Source: Micromonospora sp. U21 (GTDB lineage: Bacteria > Actinomycetota > Actinomycetes > Mycobacteriales > Micromonosporaceae). Taken from it: DNA of 64,000 nucleotides. The stretch lies in NCBI RefSeq assembly GCF_018070045.1, contig NZ_JAGPYK010000016.1, positions 1-64,000 of the forward strand. Reading direction: 5' to 3'. The notes beneath the pieces were generated by a model, which saw only the letters and a list, made by a program, of their open reading frames with translations, ran no database searches and was not told where the DNA came from. This document shows, piece after piece, positions 43,168 to 52,895 of the stretch (its first letter is position 1; the number at the start of each line of letters is the position of its first letter). A program made the position numbers and the translations under genes.

Positions 43168-46100
43168 ATGGGGGTGCGGAGCTGGTTCGAGGGCTGGCCG
43201 GTCTATCGCCAGCTGACCGGCACGGACCCGCTCGGCCGGGGCGCCGCGTCCAAGTCCGCGGGCTCCCTGTCGCTCACCGCCCGCACCGACACCGCCGACT
43301 CGATGGCCAAGTCCGTCTGTCCCTACTGCGCCGTCGGCTGCGCCCAGCGGGTGTACGTCAAGGACGGGCAGGTCAGCCAGATCGAGGGCGACCCGGACAG
43401 CCCGATCTCCCAGGGTCGGCTCTGCCCGAAGGGCGCGGCCAGCAAGAGCCTGGTGACCAGCCCGCTGCGGGAGACGAAGGTCCGCTACCGCCGGCCGTAC
43501 GGCACCGAGTGGGAGGACCTCGACCTCGACACGGCGATGAACATGATCGCTGATCGGGTGCTGGCGGCCCGGGACGAGACGTGGGAGGACGTCGACGCCG
43601 AGGGGCGGCCGCTCAACCGGACGTTGGGTATCTCCAGCCTGGGTGGGGCGACGCTGGACAACGAGGAGAACTACCTCATCAAGAAGTTGTTCACCGCGAT
43701 GGGGGCGCTCCAGATCGAGAACCAGGCCCGTATTTGACACTCCGCCACCGTCCCCGGTCTGGGGACCAGCTTCGGTCGCGGGGGCGCCACCCAGTTCCAG
43801 CAGGACCTCGCCAACTCCGACGTCATCGTCATCCAGGGCTCGAACATGGCCGAGGCGCATCCGGTGGGCTTCCAGTGGGTGATGGCGGCCAAGCGGCGCG
43901 GCGCGAAGGTCTTCCACGTCGACCCACGATTCACCCGGACCAGCGCGCTGGCTGACTCGTACCTGCCGATCCGGGCGGGCACCGACATCGCGCTGCTCGG
44001 CGGGGTGGTGCGCTACATCCTGGAGAACGAACTCGACTTCCGTGAGTACGTGGTCTCGTACACCAACGCCGCCACGATCGTGACCGAGGAGTACCTCGAC
44101 ACCGAGGATATGCACGGCCTCTTCTCCGGCTTCAAGGAGGAGAACGCCAGTTACGACCAGAAGAGCTGGCGGTACGAGGGGATCGGGCAGAACGCCGCGA
44201 CCCGGGACACCGAGACACAGCGGGAAACCGCTGCCGGGCTGGAGCACGAGTCGCACGGCGCACCGGTGAACGGGCAGACCGAACGGGACGAGACGTTGCA
44301 GCACCCGCGCTGCGTCTACCAGATCCTCAAGCGGCACTTCGCCCGTTACACGCCGGAGATGGTGGAGCGGGTCTGCGGCATCTCGCAGGAGAAGTTCCTG
44401 GAACTGGCCCAGGCCTGGACGCAGAACTCCGGCCGGGAGCGGACCGGCATGCTCGTCTACTCGGTGGGTTGGACGCAGCACAGCGTGGGCGTGCAGTACA
44501 TCCGTACGGGCGCGATCATCCAGCTGCTGCTCGGCAACATGGGCCGTCCGGGTGGTGGGGTCATGGCGCTGCGGGGGCATGCCAGCATCCAGGGCTCGAC
44601 GGACATCCCGACCCTGTTCAACCTGCTGCCGGGTTACCTGCCGATGCCACACCACGCCGACCACCCGACCTTCGACGAGTGGGTGGACAGCATCCGGCAC
44701 CCGGGGCAGAAGGGCTTCTGGGGCGACGCGCGCACCTACGGGGTGAACCTGCTCAAGGCGTACTGGGGGGACGCGGCCACCGCCGAGAACGACTACTGCT
44801 ACGGCTACCTGCCGCGGATGACCGGTGACCACGGGACGTACCAGCAGGTGCTGAACATGATCGACGGGAAGGTGAAGGGGTACTTCCTGCTGGGGCAGAA
44901 CCCGGCGGTCGGTTCGGCGCACGGCCGGGCCCAGCGTCTCGGCATGGCGAACCTGGACTGGTTGGTGGTGCGGGACCTGTTCATGATCGAGAGCGCCACG
45001 TTCTGGCAGCACGCGCCGGAGATCGAGACCGGCGAAATCGTGCCGGAAGAGTGTCGTACCGAGGTGTTCTTCCTGCCCGCCGCCTCGCACGTGGAGAAGG
45101 AGGGCAGTTTCACCCAGACGCAGCGGCTGTTGCAGTGGCGGGAGAAGGCCGTCGAGCCACCGGGCGACGCCCGCTCCGAGCTGTGGTTCTTCTACCACCT
45201 CGGGCGCATCATCCGGGAACGGTTGGCCAGGTCGACCCGACCCCGCGACCGGGCGCTGCTCGACCTGAGCTGGCACTACCCGACGCACGGGCCGAGCGCC
45301 GAGCCGAGCGCCGAGTCGGTTCTCTACGAGATCAACGGCTACGAGGTGGCCAGCGGCCGGCCGTTGTCGACGTTCACCGAGATGAAGGACGACGGCTCCA
45401 CCGCCGGCGGCTGCTGGATCTACACCGGTGTGTACGCCGACGGCGTGAACCAGGCCGCCCGGCGCAAGTCCCGCCACGAGCAGGACTGGGTGGCCGCCGA
45501 GTGGGGTTGGGCCTGGCCGGCGAACCGGCGCATCCTCTACAACCGCGCCTCCGCCGACCCGGACGGTAATCCGTGGAGCGAGCGCAAGAAGTACGTCTGG
45601 TGGGACCCGGACAAGGCCGAGTGGACCGGCTACGACGTGCCGGACTTCGAGAAGAAGAAGCCGCCGTCCTATCGGCCGCCCGCGGGCTCCTCAGGCGTGG
45701 CAGCACTCGCCGGTGACGACCCGTTCGTCCTTCAGGGCGACGGCAAGGGCTGGCTGTACGCGCCCACGGGCGTGCTCGACGGGCCGATGCCCACGCACTA
45801 CGAGCCGGTCGAGTCGCCGGTGCGCAACCCGCTCTACCGGCAGCAGGCCAACCCGACCCGCAAGGTCTACACACACCCGATCAACACGCTCAACCCGAGC
45901 CCACCGGAGGAGCACAGTCAGGTCTTCCCGTACGTGTTCACGGTCAGCAGGCTCACCGAGCACCACACCGCGGGTGGGATGAGCCGGACGGTCCGCCCGC
46001 TGGCCGAGCTGCAACCGGAGATGTTCGTCGAGGTGTCCCCGGAGTTGGCCGCCGAGGTCGGGCTGGCGCATCTGGGCTGGGCCCACCTGGTCACCACGCG

Positions 46101-46443
46101 CGCCGCCATCGAGGCGAAGGTGCTGGTGACCGACCGGCTCACGCCGTTGCGCGTGGACGGCAGGATCATCCACCAGGTGTGGCTGCCGTACCACTTCGGC
46201 TTCGAGGGCCTGGTGACCGGCGACTCGGCCAACGACCTGTTCGGCATCAGCCTCGACCCCAACGTCCTGATCCAGGAGAGCAAGGTCGGCACCTGTGACG
46301 TCCGGCCCGGTCGACGGCCGAGGGGCCAGGACCTGCTGGACCTCGTCGTCGACTACCGGCGGAGGTCCGGGGATCTCGGCCCGCACTATCCACCGCAGGT
46401 CACGACCGACGCCGCCGACAGCGGCCGCGACCGGGAGGTCTGA
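43168..46443 (+). CDS. fdhA: Formate dehydrogenase catalytic subunit, selenocysteine-containing
   Basis: A 1091-residue molybdenum/tungsten bis-MGD enzyme read through an in-frame UGA (43735-43737) as selenocysteine 190. The context IENQARI-Sec-HSATVPGLG is the conserved active-site segment of Fdh-N-type enzymes. A [4Fe-4S] site is formed by Cys51, Cys54 and Cys58 (CPYCAVGC) plus the Cys of LCPKG. The C-terminal molybdopterin-binding domain includes VFTVSRLTEHHTAGGMSR. The ATG at 43168 has GGAAGG seven bases upstream; GTG 43144 is less likely. No Tat signal is present, so it should be cytoplasmic. The hairpin at 43750-43766 supports recoding. It heads an operon with an iron-sulfur and an NrfD-like subunit and oxidises formate to CO2. 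Confidence 0.94.
43735..43766 (+). promoter_or_regulatory. UGA recoding site and SECIS hairpin of fdhA
   Basis: The UGA codon at 43735-43737 is followed by a perfect six-pair hairpin, GTCCCC (43750-43755) and GGGGAC (43761-43766), with loop GGTCT. The UGA-to-loop distance is 18 bases. As I recall the E. coli fdhF SECIS, it has the same GGUCU apical loop at the same distance, which SelB recognises. The element lies inside the coding region as in all bacteria. Confidence 0.85.
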
Positions 46444-46445
46444 CG

Positions 46446-47489
46446 ATGCCCCATGTCAACAGCCTGTACGGCCCGCTCGACCCGGCGCTCGACGCCGGCT
46501 ACGTCGATGCGCCGCCGCGGATGGGGTTCTTCACCGACACCAGCGTCTGCATCGGCTGCAAGGCGTGCGAGGTGGCCTGCAAGGAATGGAACCTCGTGCC
46601 GGAGAGCGGCCTGGACCTGCTGGGCATGTCGTACGACAACACCGGCGCGCTGACCGCGAACTCGTGGCGGCACGTCGCGTTCGTCGAGCAGCCCCGCTCG
46701 GTCGGCTGGGCGACGCCGGCGTTCCGCGACACCCCGGACGGGCCGCCGGTCAGCCCGGAGACGGCGGCGGTCGGGGCGCACACCAGCACCGACACCGGGA
46801 CGTACCCGGGTCTGCCGCCCGGCTCGCCGGCAGCGGCGGCCCGGATGTCGGGTGGGCCGGAGTTCCTCGGGATGCCGGGTGCGCAGCCGCCGGGTCGGGG
46901 TGCCGGTGCGGAGGGGCGTACGGATTTCCGTTGGTTGATGATGTCGGATGTGTGCAAGCACTGCACGCACGCGGCGTGTCTGGACGTCTGCCCGACGGGT
47001 TCGCTGTTCCGCACGGAGTTCGGCACGGTGGTGGTGCAGGAGGACATTTGCAACGGGTGTGGTTACTGCATCTCCGCCTGTCCGTACGGGGTGATCGATC
47101 AGCGTAAGGACGACGGTCGGGCGTGGAAGTGCACGTTGTGCTACGACCGGTTGGGTGTGGGGATGACCCCGGCGTGTGCGCAGGCGTGCCCGACGGAGTC
47201 GATCCAGTACGGGGAGTTGGACGAGCTGCGCGAGCGGGCCGCCGCGCGGGTGGCGACGTTGCATGAGCGGGGGGTGCCCGAGGCGCGACTGTACGGGCAC
47301 GACCCGAACGATGGCGTCGGTGGTGACGGGGCGTTCTTCCTGCTGTTGGATGAGCCGGAGGTGTACGGCCTGCCGCCGGACCCGATCGTGACCACCCGCG
47401 ACCTGCCGGCCATGTGGAAACGCGCCGGGCTCGCGGCGATGACGATGGCCGCCGCCACGGCAGTCGCGTTCCTGGGCAGGCGGCCATGA
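46446..47489 (+). CDS. fdhB: Formate dehydrogenase iron-sulfur subunit
   Basis: A 347-residue four-cluster ferredoxin-type subunit. Cluster motifs are CIGCKACEVACKEWN, CKHCTHAACLDVCPTG, CNGCGYCISACPYG and CTLCYDRL with CAQACPTES. A Gly/Pro-rich insertion (about 95-155) separates the first from the rest. The C-terminal hydrophobic segment GLAAMTMAAATAVAFLG is a likely membrane anchor, as in FdnH. It carries electrons from fdhA to the membrane subunit, starts two bases after fdhA and overlaps the next gene by four. Confidence 0.93.
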   Translation: MPHVNSLYGPLDPALDAGYVDAPPRMGFFTDTSVCIGCKACEVACKEWNLVPESGLDLLGMSYDNTGALTANSWRHVAFVEQPRSVGWATPAFRDTPDGPPVSPETAAVGAHTSTDTGTYPGLPPGSPAAAARMSGGPEFLGMPGAQPPGRGAGAEGRTDFRWLMMSDVCKHCTHAACLDVCPTGSLFRTEFGTVVVQEDICNGCGYCISACPYGVIDQRKDDGRAWKCTLCYDRLGVGMTPACAQACPTESIQYGELDELRERAAARVATLHERGVPEARLYGHDPNDGVGGDGAFFLLLDEPEVYGLPPDPIVTTRDLPAMWKRAGLAAMTMAAATAVAFLGRRP

Positions 47490-48445
47490 CCGACACGACG
47501 TCACCCGTGCCGCCGGCCGACTTCAGCTCCTACTACGGCCGGCCGGTCCTCAAGCCGCCGGTGTGGAAGCGCGACATCGCTGGCTACCTGTTCACCGGCG
47601 GCCTCGCCGCCGGGAGTGCGCTCATCGGCGCGGGCGGCCAGCTGACCGGACGGCCCGGGCTGCGGACAGTGAGCCGCTGGACAGCCCTCGGCGGCGTCGC
47701 CGCCAGCACGTACCTGCTGGTTCACGACCTCGGGCGGCCAGCGCGGTTCCACCACATGCTCCGGGTCGCCAAGCTGACCTCGCCGATGTCGGTCGGCACC
47801 TGGATCCTCACCGCGTTCGGGCCCCTGGCCGGCGTGGCCGCGGTCGCCGAGCTGGCGCCGCTGCTCCCGCAGCACGGTGCGCTCGGCCTCGCCCGCCGAT
47901 TGGCGCCGCCCATCGGCAACGTCGCCGGCCTGGCCGCCGCGGCCACCGCGCCGGCGCTGGCCACGTACACCGGGGTGCTGCTCGCCGACACCGCCGTGCC
48001 GTCCTGGCACGACGCGTACCCGTCATTGCCGTTCGTCTTCGCCGGCAGCGCGCTCGCCGCCGCGTCCGGGGTCGGGCTGATGGCGGCGCCGGCTGCGGAG
48101 ACCGCCCCGCTGCGACGGCTCGCCCTGGCAGCCGCGACCATCGAACTTGTCGGCGGTCGCCGCATGGAGAGGCTGGGCCTGACCGGCGAGCCCTACGCGC
48201 ACGGACGCAGTGGCCGACTGGTCCGGGCGGGGCGCGCGCTGCTCGCCGTTGGGACCGTCGCGGCACTGGTCAGCCGGCGCAGCAGGATCCTGTCGGCGGT
48301 CTCCGGCGCCGCCCTCGTGGCATCGTCCGTCGCCACCAGGTTCGGCGTCTTCGAGGCCGGAATGGCGTCGGCGCGGGATCCGAAGTACACGGTCGTGCCG
48401 CAACGGGAGCGGCTCGACCAGAACGGGCCGACGGCCGGCCGTTAG
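47486..48445 (+). CDS. NrfD/PsrC-type membrane subunit of formate dehydrogenase
   Basis: A 319-residue membrane protein with about eight helices, opening VWKRDIAGYLFTGGLAAGSALIGAG and VHDLGRPARFHHMLRVAKLTSPMSVGTWIL. This is the NrfD pattern including the Asp-Leu-Gly-Arg quinone-site region. NrfD subunits pass electrons from iron-sulfur partners to menaquinone without haem, so formate oxidation here should feed the quinone pool. It replaces the cytochrome b gamma subunit of E. coli Fdh-N and closes the operon. Confidence 0.9.
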   Translation: MTDTTSPVPPADFSSYYGRPVLKPPVWKRDIAGYLFTGGLAAGSALIGAGGQLTGRPGLRTVSRWTALGGVAASTYLLVHDLGRPARFHHMLRVAKLTSPMSVGTWILTAFGPLAGVAAVAELAPLLPQHGALGLARRLAPPIGNVAGLAAAATAPALATYTGVLLADTAVPSWHDAYPSLPFVFAGSALAAASGVGLMAAPAAETAPLRRLALAAATIELVGGRRMERLGLTGEPYAHGRSGRLVRAGRALLAVGTVAALVSRRSRILSAVSGAALVASSVATRFGVFEAGMASARDPKYTVVPQRERLDQNGPTAGR

Positions 48446-48506
48446 CGCGGAGCGCGTCGGTGTCCGTCACCCGGGCGCCATCATCCTGGCCGGGGCGTGG
48501 ACGACC

Positions 48507-50069
48507 TCAGCCGGTGAACAGCTTCGCGGCGGTGATGGCGGTCTGGACGATGCCGTACCCGAGCAGCGCCGCGACGAGCAGCCAGGAGATCCAGAGTCGC
48601 CCCGTCTGGTTGCCGACCTGCTTCGGCACCGGTGGTTGACTGTCCGAACCAAGGGCGACCGGCTCGGTGACAGTGGCACGCGCGACGGGCGAGGTCGGTC
48701 CCCGGTCAGGCTCGTGGAACCGGTCCGGCACGGGACGGACCAGCAGGTTGGCGATGAACCCGATGGCGAGGACGCCGACCATCGTGAACAGCGCGGGCCG
48801 GTACGCCGACGCGGTGAGGGTGCCGGGCTTGCCCTGCGTGTCGAGGATCCCGTTGACGATCAACGGCCCGGCGATGCCCGCCGCCGACCAGGCGGTCAGG
48901 AGCCGGCCGTGGATGGCGCCGACCTGGAAGGTGCCGAACAGGTCCCGCAGGTAGGCGGGAGCAGTGGCGAAGCCGCCGCCGTAGAACGAGATGATGGCGG
49001 CGGCGATCAGCACGAAGACCGCCGTCGCGGCGTGGCCGGCCACGGCGAGCAGCGCGTAGAGCACCATGCCGACGCCGAGGTAGACCATGTAGATGGGCTT
49101 GCGGCCGATGAGGTCGGAGGTCGTCGACCAGACGAAACGCCCGGCCATGTTGAACAGCGACAGCACTCCCACGAAACCGGCAGCCGCCGACACCGAGACG
49201 GCGCTGACCCCGTTGTCCCGGAAGAAGTCCTGGATCATCGGGCTGGCCTGTTCCAGGATGCCGATGCCCGCGGTGACGTTGCAGAACAGCACGATCCACA
49301 GCAGCCAGAACGAACGGGTGCGCACGGCGTTCGACGCGGACACGCTCGCCCGTGTCACCAGCGGCCGGTTGGCGACGCGCGCGGGGTCGAACCCGGCGGG
49401 CCGCCAGTCCGGCGCGGGGACGCGGACGTTGAACGGCCCGAACATCATGATCACGAAGTATCCGATGGCGAACGTGACGAAGAGCGCCACCAGGGCATGC
49501 CCCGACGCCACTGCGGCCGGGTTGGCGGGGTTGTAGCCGGGGTCGTAGAGGGAGAGCAGTTGGCGGGCGAGCGGGCCGGCGACCAGGGCTCCGCCGCCGA
49601 AACCCATGATAGCCATCCCGGTGGCGAGGCCGGGCCGGTCCGGGAACCACTTGATCAGGGTGGAGACCGGCGAGATGTAGCCGATGCCGAGCCCGATGCC
49701 GCCGATGACGCCGTACCCGAGGTAGAGGAGCCAGAGTTGCTGGGTCGCGATACCGAGCGCGCCGACAAGGAACCCGGTGGCCCAGAAGCAGGCCGAGACG
49801 AACATCGCCCGGCGCGGTCCGTTCCGCTCCACCCACCTTCCACCCACGGCGGCGGACGAACCCAGCATGACGATGGCGATGCTGAAGATCGCCCCGATCG
49901 CCGTCTGGCTGGTGTCGAAATGCGCGATGAGGGAGTTCTTGTAGACGCTTGTCGCGTAGACCTGCCCGATACAGACGTGCACAGCCAGCGCTGCGGTCGG
50001 GATGAGCCAGCGGCTGTACCCCGGCGGGGCGACGGTGTGCCGAGGATCGAAGACCGAGAGCATGGGCAT
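48507..50069 (-). CDS. OFA-family (oxalate/formate-type) MFS transporter
   Basis: A 520-residue major facilitator with 12 helices plus a thirteenth C-terminal helix region. AIHVCIG-type and GGIGLGIGYISPVSTLIKWFP segments match the oxalate/formate antiporter family, as does the loop GRKPIYMVYLG. I chose the ATG at 50069 with AGGAGG eight bases upstream over the GTG at 50078. A long insert (about 220-255) separates the halves. It converges on the formate dehydrogenase operon, so formate or oxalate transport is a reasonable inference, although the family also carries other monocarboxylates. Confidence 0.85.
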   Translation of the reverse strand: MPMLSVFDPRHTVAPPGYSRWLIPTAALAVHVCIGQVYATSVYKNSLIAHFDTSQTAIGAIFSIAIVMLGSSAAVGGRWVERNGPRRAMFVSACFWATGFLVGALGIATQQLWLLYLGYGVIGGIGLGIGYISPVSTLIKWFPDRPGLATGMAIMGFGGGALVAGPLARQLLSLYDPGYNPANPAAVASGHALVALFVTFAIGYFVIMMFGPFNVRVPAPDWRPAGFDPARVANRPLVTRASVSASNAVRTRSFWLLWIVLFCNVTAGIGILEQASPMIQDFFRDNGVSAVSVSAAAGFVGVLSLFNMAGRFVWSTTSDLIGRKPIYMVYLGVGMVLYALLAVAGHAATAVFVLIAAAIISFYGGGFATAPAYLRDLFGTFQVGAIHGRLLTAWSAAGIAGPLIVNGILDTQGKPGTLTASAYRPALFTMVGVLAIGFIANLLVRPVPDRFHEPDRGPTSPVARATVTEPVALGSDSQPPVPKQVGNQTGRLWISWLLVAALLGYGIVQTAITAAKLFTG

Positions 50070-50459
50070 CGTCCGCACCTCCTGCGGCTGCGTGGGCCGG
50101 CATCAGCGCAGAACCGGCCGAAGCCTCGCACCGTCACAGCGCCCACTGGGCAGAATCCGCGCATTACCCGGATCACCACCGGGTCGGGGAATTCGTCGGA
50201 GTCCCCGCGGGTGGCCGAGCGGCTCTCGCCGCCACAGGGGCGGCCTGACGCAGGTCCGGCGTCAGCCGTTGATCGGCTGTATCCCACGTTACGTGGCAAC
50301 CCGTCGACAGCTCGTCGTTACGGCAAAACGCGACCACGTCATCGGCGGCGCAGCGGCATGGCCGAGGGCTCGCTACGGAACCAGACCGGCTCGCGGGGAG
50401 GGCAGGGCACGACGCCCGTCCTCTCGCCAGCGGAGGAGCCAGTGGTCAGCTCGCACCCT

Positions 50460-50524
50460 TTGCTCTGCTTCAACCGATGCAACGCTCACGGCCCGAAACC
50501 GTTGCGCGGGTTGAAGCAGAGCAA
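50460..50524. repeat. Long inverted repeat, 16-base perfect arms
   Basis: The arms TTGCTCTGCTTCAACC (50460-50475) and GGTTGAAGCAGAGCAA (50509-50524) pair perfectly. An inner GCAACG/CGTTGC pair (50479-50484 and 50500-50505) extends the stem around a small loop. There is no coding sequence inside. It could be an RNA hairpin, a mobile-element scar such as paired ends of a tiny non-autonomous element, or a second terminator. Confidence 0.6.
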
Positions 50525-50566
50525 GGCGGCAGCGAATGCCCACGCCGGTCCAGCGGTGTGGGCGCA

Positions 50567-50600
50567 GGTCGGGCGCGGGTCAACCGACCCGCCCCCGACC
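50567..50600 (-). terminator. Terminator of the DHA2 efflux gene
   Basis: Fifteen-base G+C arms (50567-50581 and 50586-50600) with one mismatch and an AACC loop lie 13 bases beyond the stop codon of the minus-strand efflux gene. Confidence 0.7.
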
Positions 50601-50613
50601 GATGCCGTACAGC

Positions 50614-52191
50614 TCAGTGAGTCGCGGCCTTCGCGGCCGCCTCCTCCTGGGCGCGTCGTTCGTCCCCACTGAGGGTGTGTAGCGGCTTTTCCTTGATGAA
50701 CAGCACGACGATCAGTGCGATCAGCGCGATCGGGGCGCCGACCAGGAACAGGTCCGCGGTGGCGGTGCCGTACACGTCCTGCACGATGCGCAGCACCGGC
50801 TCGGGCAGGGTGGACAGGTCGGGCACCTCGGCGGAGCCGCCGCCGGCCGCGGCCGGGCCGAGCCGCTCGGTCGTCAGTGAGGTCACCCGGTTCGCCAGGA
50901 CCGCGCCGAGGGCACTGACCCCGATGGCGCCGCCCATGCTGCGGAAGAACGTCAGTACGGAGGTTGCGGCACCGAGCTCGTGAGCGGGCACGTCGTTCTG
51001 CGCGGCGAGCACGAGGTTCTGCATGAGCATGCCGACCCCGATGCCCAGCACGGCCATGTAGATCGACAGGACGACGACGCTGGTGTCGGCGTCGATGGTG
51101 CCCAGGAGCAGCATCCCGACGGTCATCACGGCGGCGCCGGCCACCAGGTAGGCCTTCCACCGGCCGAACTTCGTGATGAGCTGACCGGCCACCGTCGACG
51201 AGACGAGCAGACCGAAGATCATCGGAAGGCTCATCAGGCCCGCGACGGTCGGCGACTTGCCCAGCGAGATCTGGAAGTACTGGGACAGGAAGACGGTGCC
51301 ACCGAACATCGCGACACCGACCAGCACGCTGGCGGCGGTGGCCAGCGAGACCGTGCGGTTGCGGAAGATGTCCAGCGGAACGATCGGCTCCGCCGCCCGC
51401 GATTCGACGAAGACGGCAAGCGCCAGCAGGACCAGACCGCCGAGGACCATTGCGGCCGTCCAGCCCGAGGCCCAGGCGAACTTGTTCCCGGCCAGCGACG
51501 ACCAGACCAGCAGGGTGCAGACGCCCGCGGTGATGAGCACGGCGCCCAGCCAGTCGATCTTGAACTTGCGGCGAGCGACCGGGAGGTGCAGCGTGCGCTG
51601 CAGCAGGACGATGGACAGGATGGTGAACGGGACCCCGATCAGGAAGCACCACCGCCAGCCCAGCCATGACGTGTCGACGAGCAGGCCCCCGATCAGCGGC
51701 CCGGCGATGGTGCCGACCCCGAAGACCGCGCCGAAGATGCCGGCGTAGCGGCCCAGCTCGCGCGGCGGGATCATCGCCGCCATGACGATCGTGGCCAGCG
51801 CCGTCATGCCGCCGGCGCCGATGCCCTGCACGACCCGGCTGATCAGCAGCACCTCGACGTTCGGCGTGAAACCCGCGATCAGCGAACCCACCACGAACAG
51901 GCCCAGCGACAGCTGGATCAGCAGTTTCTTGCTGTAGAGGTCGGCCATCTTGCCCCAGAGCGGCACCGTCGCCGTCATGGCGAGCAGTTCGCTGGTGACG
52001 ATCCAGGTGTAGACGGTCTGGCTGCCGTTGAGGTCGGCGATGATCCGCGGCAGCGCGTTGGCCACCACCGTGGAGGCGAGGATGGACACGAACATGCCGA
52101 CCATCAGGCCGGAGAGGGCCTGGAGAACCTCGCGACGCGACATGCGCGTGCTGACGTCGGCTACGTCAGCGGGCGGGGCGGTGGTGGTCAT
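50614..52191 (-). CDS. DHA2-family (EmrB/QacA) 14-TM multidrug efflux MFS
   Basis: A 525-residue drug:proton antiporter with 14 predicted helices. Motif A appears as GKMADLYSKKLLIQ, motif C as GVGTIAGPLIGG in helix 5, and helix 1 has MVGMFVSILASTVVANALPRI. The cytoplasmic tail is Ala/Glu-rich. A TetR gene lies 74 bases upstream on the same strand, the usual arrangement for a locally repressed efflux pump. Substrates cannot be read from sequence. The frame is open upstream of the ATG at 52191, but that extension has no ribosome site or conservation. Confidence 0.9.
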   Translation of the reverse strand: MTTTAPPADVADVSTRMSRREVLQALSGLMVGMFVSILASTVVANALPRIIADLNGSQTVYTWIVTSELLAMTATVPLWGKMADLYSKKLLIQLSLGLFVVGSLIAGFTPNVEVLLISRVVQGIGAGGMTALATIVMAAMIPPRELGRYAGIFGAVFGVGTIAGPLIGGLLVDTSWLGWRWCFLIGVPFTILSIVLLQRTLHLPVARRKFKIDWLGAVLITAGVCTLLVWSSLAGNKFAWASGWTAAMVLGGLVLLALAVFVESRAAEPIVPLDIFRNRTVSLATAASVLVGVAMFGGTVFLSQYFQISLGKSPTVAGLMSLPMIFGLLVSSTVAGQLITKFGRWKAYLVAGAAVMTVGMLLLGTIDADTSVVVLSIYMAVLGIGVGMLMQNLVLAAQNDVPAHELGAATSVLTFFRSMGGAIGVSALGAVLANRVTSLTTERLGPAAAGGGSAEVPDLSTLPEPVLRIVQDVYGTATADLFLVGAPIALIALIVVLFIKEKPLHTLSGDERRAQEEAAAKAATH

Positions 52192-52265
52192 TGACGCTCC
52201 CTTGTCGGGGTCTTGTTGGAGGGCTGGCCCCGGCACAGTTGCACCGGAGCCGGGGGCTGGTGTGG

Positions 52266-52886
52266 TCAGGACGGGTGTGGTGGATCCGGCAGGCCGGCGG
52301 CGACCGCGGCGAACGCCTCGTCCACGAAGTCGCGCAGGGGTCGGCTGTCGTCGCCGGCAGCCCAGCGCAGCATCGCGGTGCGGAAGGTGGCGCCGGCCAC
52401 AGCGGTGACCAGCGCCGGGTGGCCGTGGTCGGGATCGACGCCGAGGCGGACGGCGATGGCGGCGATCATGGCCCGCTCGGTCTCGATGTTTCCCGCCATC
52501 AGCCGGGGCAGCAGCGCGGGGTTCTGGGCGATGACGGCCAGCCGCAGCCGCCACAACTCCCGGTCGACCTGCATCGTGTCGACCGCCTCATCAAGGGCGA
52601 GTCGCACGGCCTGCAACGCCGGCACCTCCTGCGGAGCGGTGGCCAGCCGCGCCACGACCGGCGTGCCGTCCAGCGCCGGGTCGTCGGTGAGCGCCTCATC
52701 CTTGCAGGTGAAGTAGTTGAAGAAGGTACGCGAGGAGACGTCGGCGGCCTCGCTGATCTCCTCCACCGTCACGTGCTCCAGGCCGCGTTCGGCGACCAGC
52801 CGCAACGCGGCGGCGGTCAGCGCGGCCCGCGTCTGCCGCTTCTTGCGGTCACGACGCCCGGTGGCAGCCTGGTCGGTATCGGTCAC
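52266..52886 (-). CDS. TetR-family repressor of the efflux pump
   Basis: A 206-residue TetR regulator. The DNA-binding part is TRAALTAAALRLVAERGLEH and ISEAADVSSRTFFNYFTCKD, a MftR/actinorhodin-ActR-like helix-turn-helix. The ligand domain is helical and unremarkable. It precedes the DHA2 gene in the same direction and has a dyad operator candidate 19 bases upstream of its start. Repression of its own transcript, including the pump, is the likely role. Confidence 0.88.
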   Translation of the reverse strand: MTDTDQAATGRRDRKKRQTRAALTAAALRLVAERGLEHVTVEEISEAADVSSRTFFNYFTCKDEALTDDPALDGTPVVARLATAPQEVPALQAVRLALDEAVDTMQVDRELWRLRLAVIAQNPALLPRLMAGNIETERAMIAAIAVRLGVDPDHGHPALVTAVAGATFRTAMLRWAAGDDSRPLRDFVDEAFAAVAAGLPDPPHPS

Positions 52887-52895
52887 CCGGGGAGG

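Larger units (their letters stand above)
50070..50613. other. Intergenic region downstream of the DHA2 pump gene
   Basis: These 544 bases between two minus-strand genes hold no credible coding sequence. They contain the pump-gene terminator (50567-50600), the long inverted repeat 50460-50524 and the promoter of the OFA transporter gene. Confidence 0.6.

Noticed and set aside
43168..46443. Formate dehydrogenase as two genes or a nonsense-mutated pseudogene
   Set aside because: Frame, domain order and residues are continuous across the UGA, the position is the known Sec site, and a SECIS-like hairpin follows.
50002..50514. 170-residue plus-strand frame in the gap after the efflux gene
   Set aside because: Arg/Gly-rich, no ribosome site or recognisable domain, and it runs through a long hairpin.
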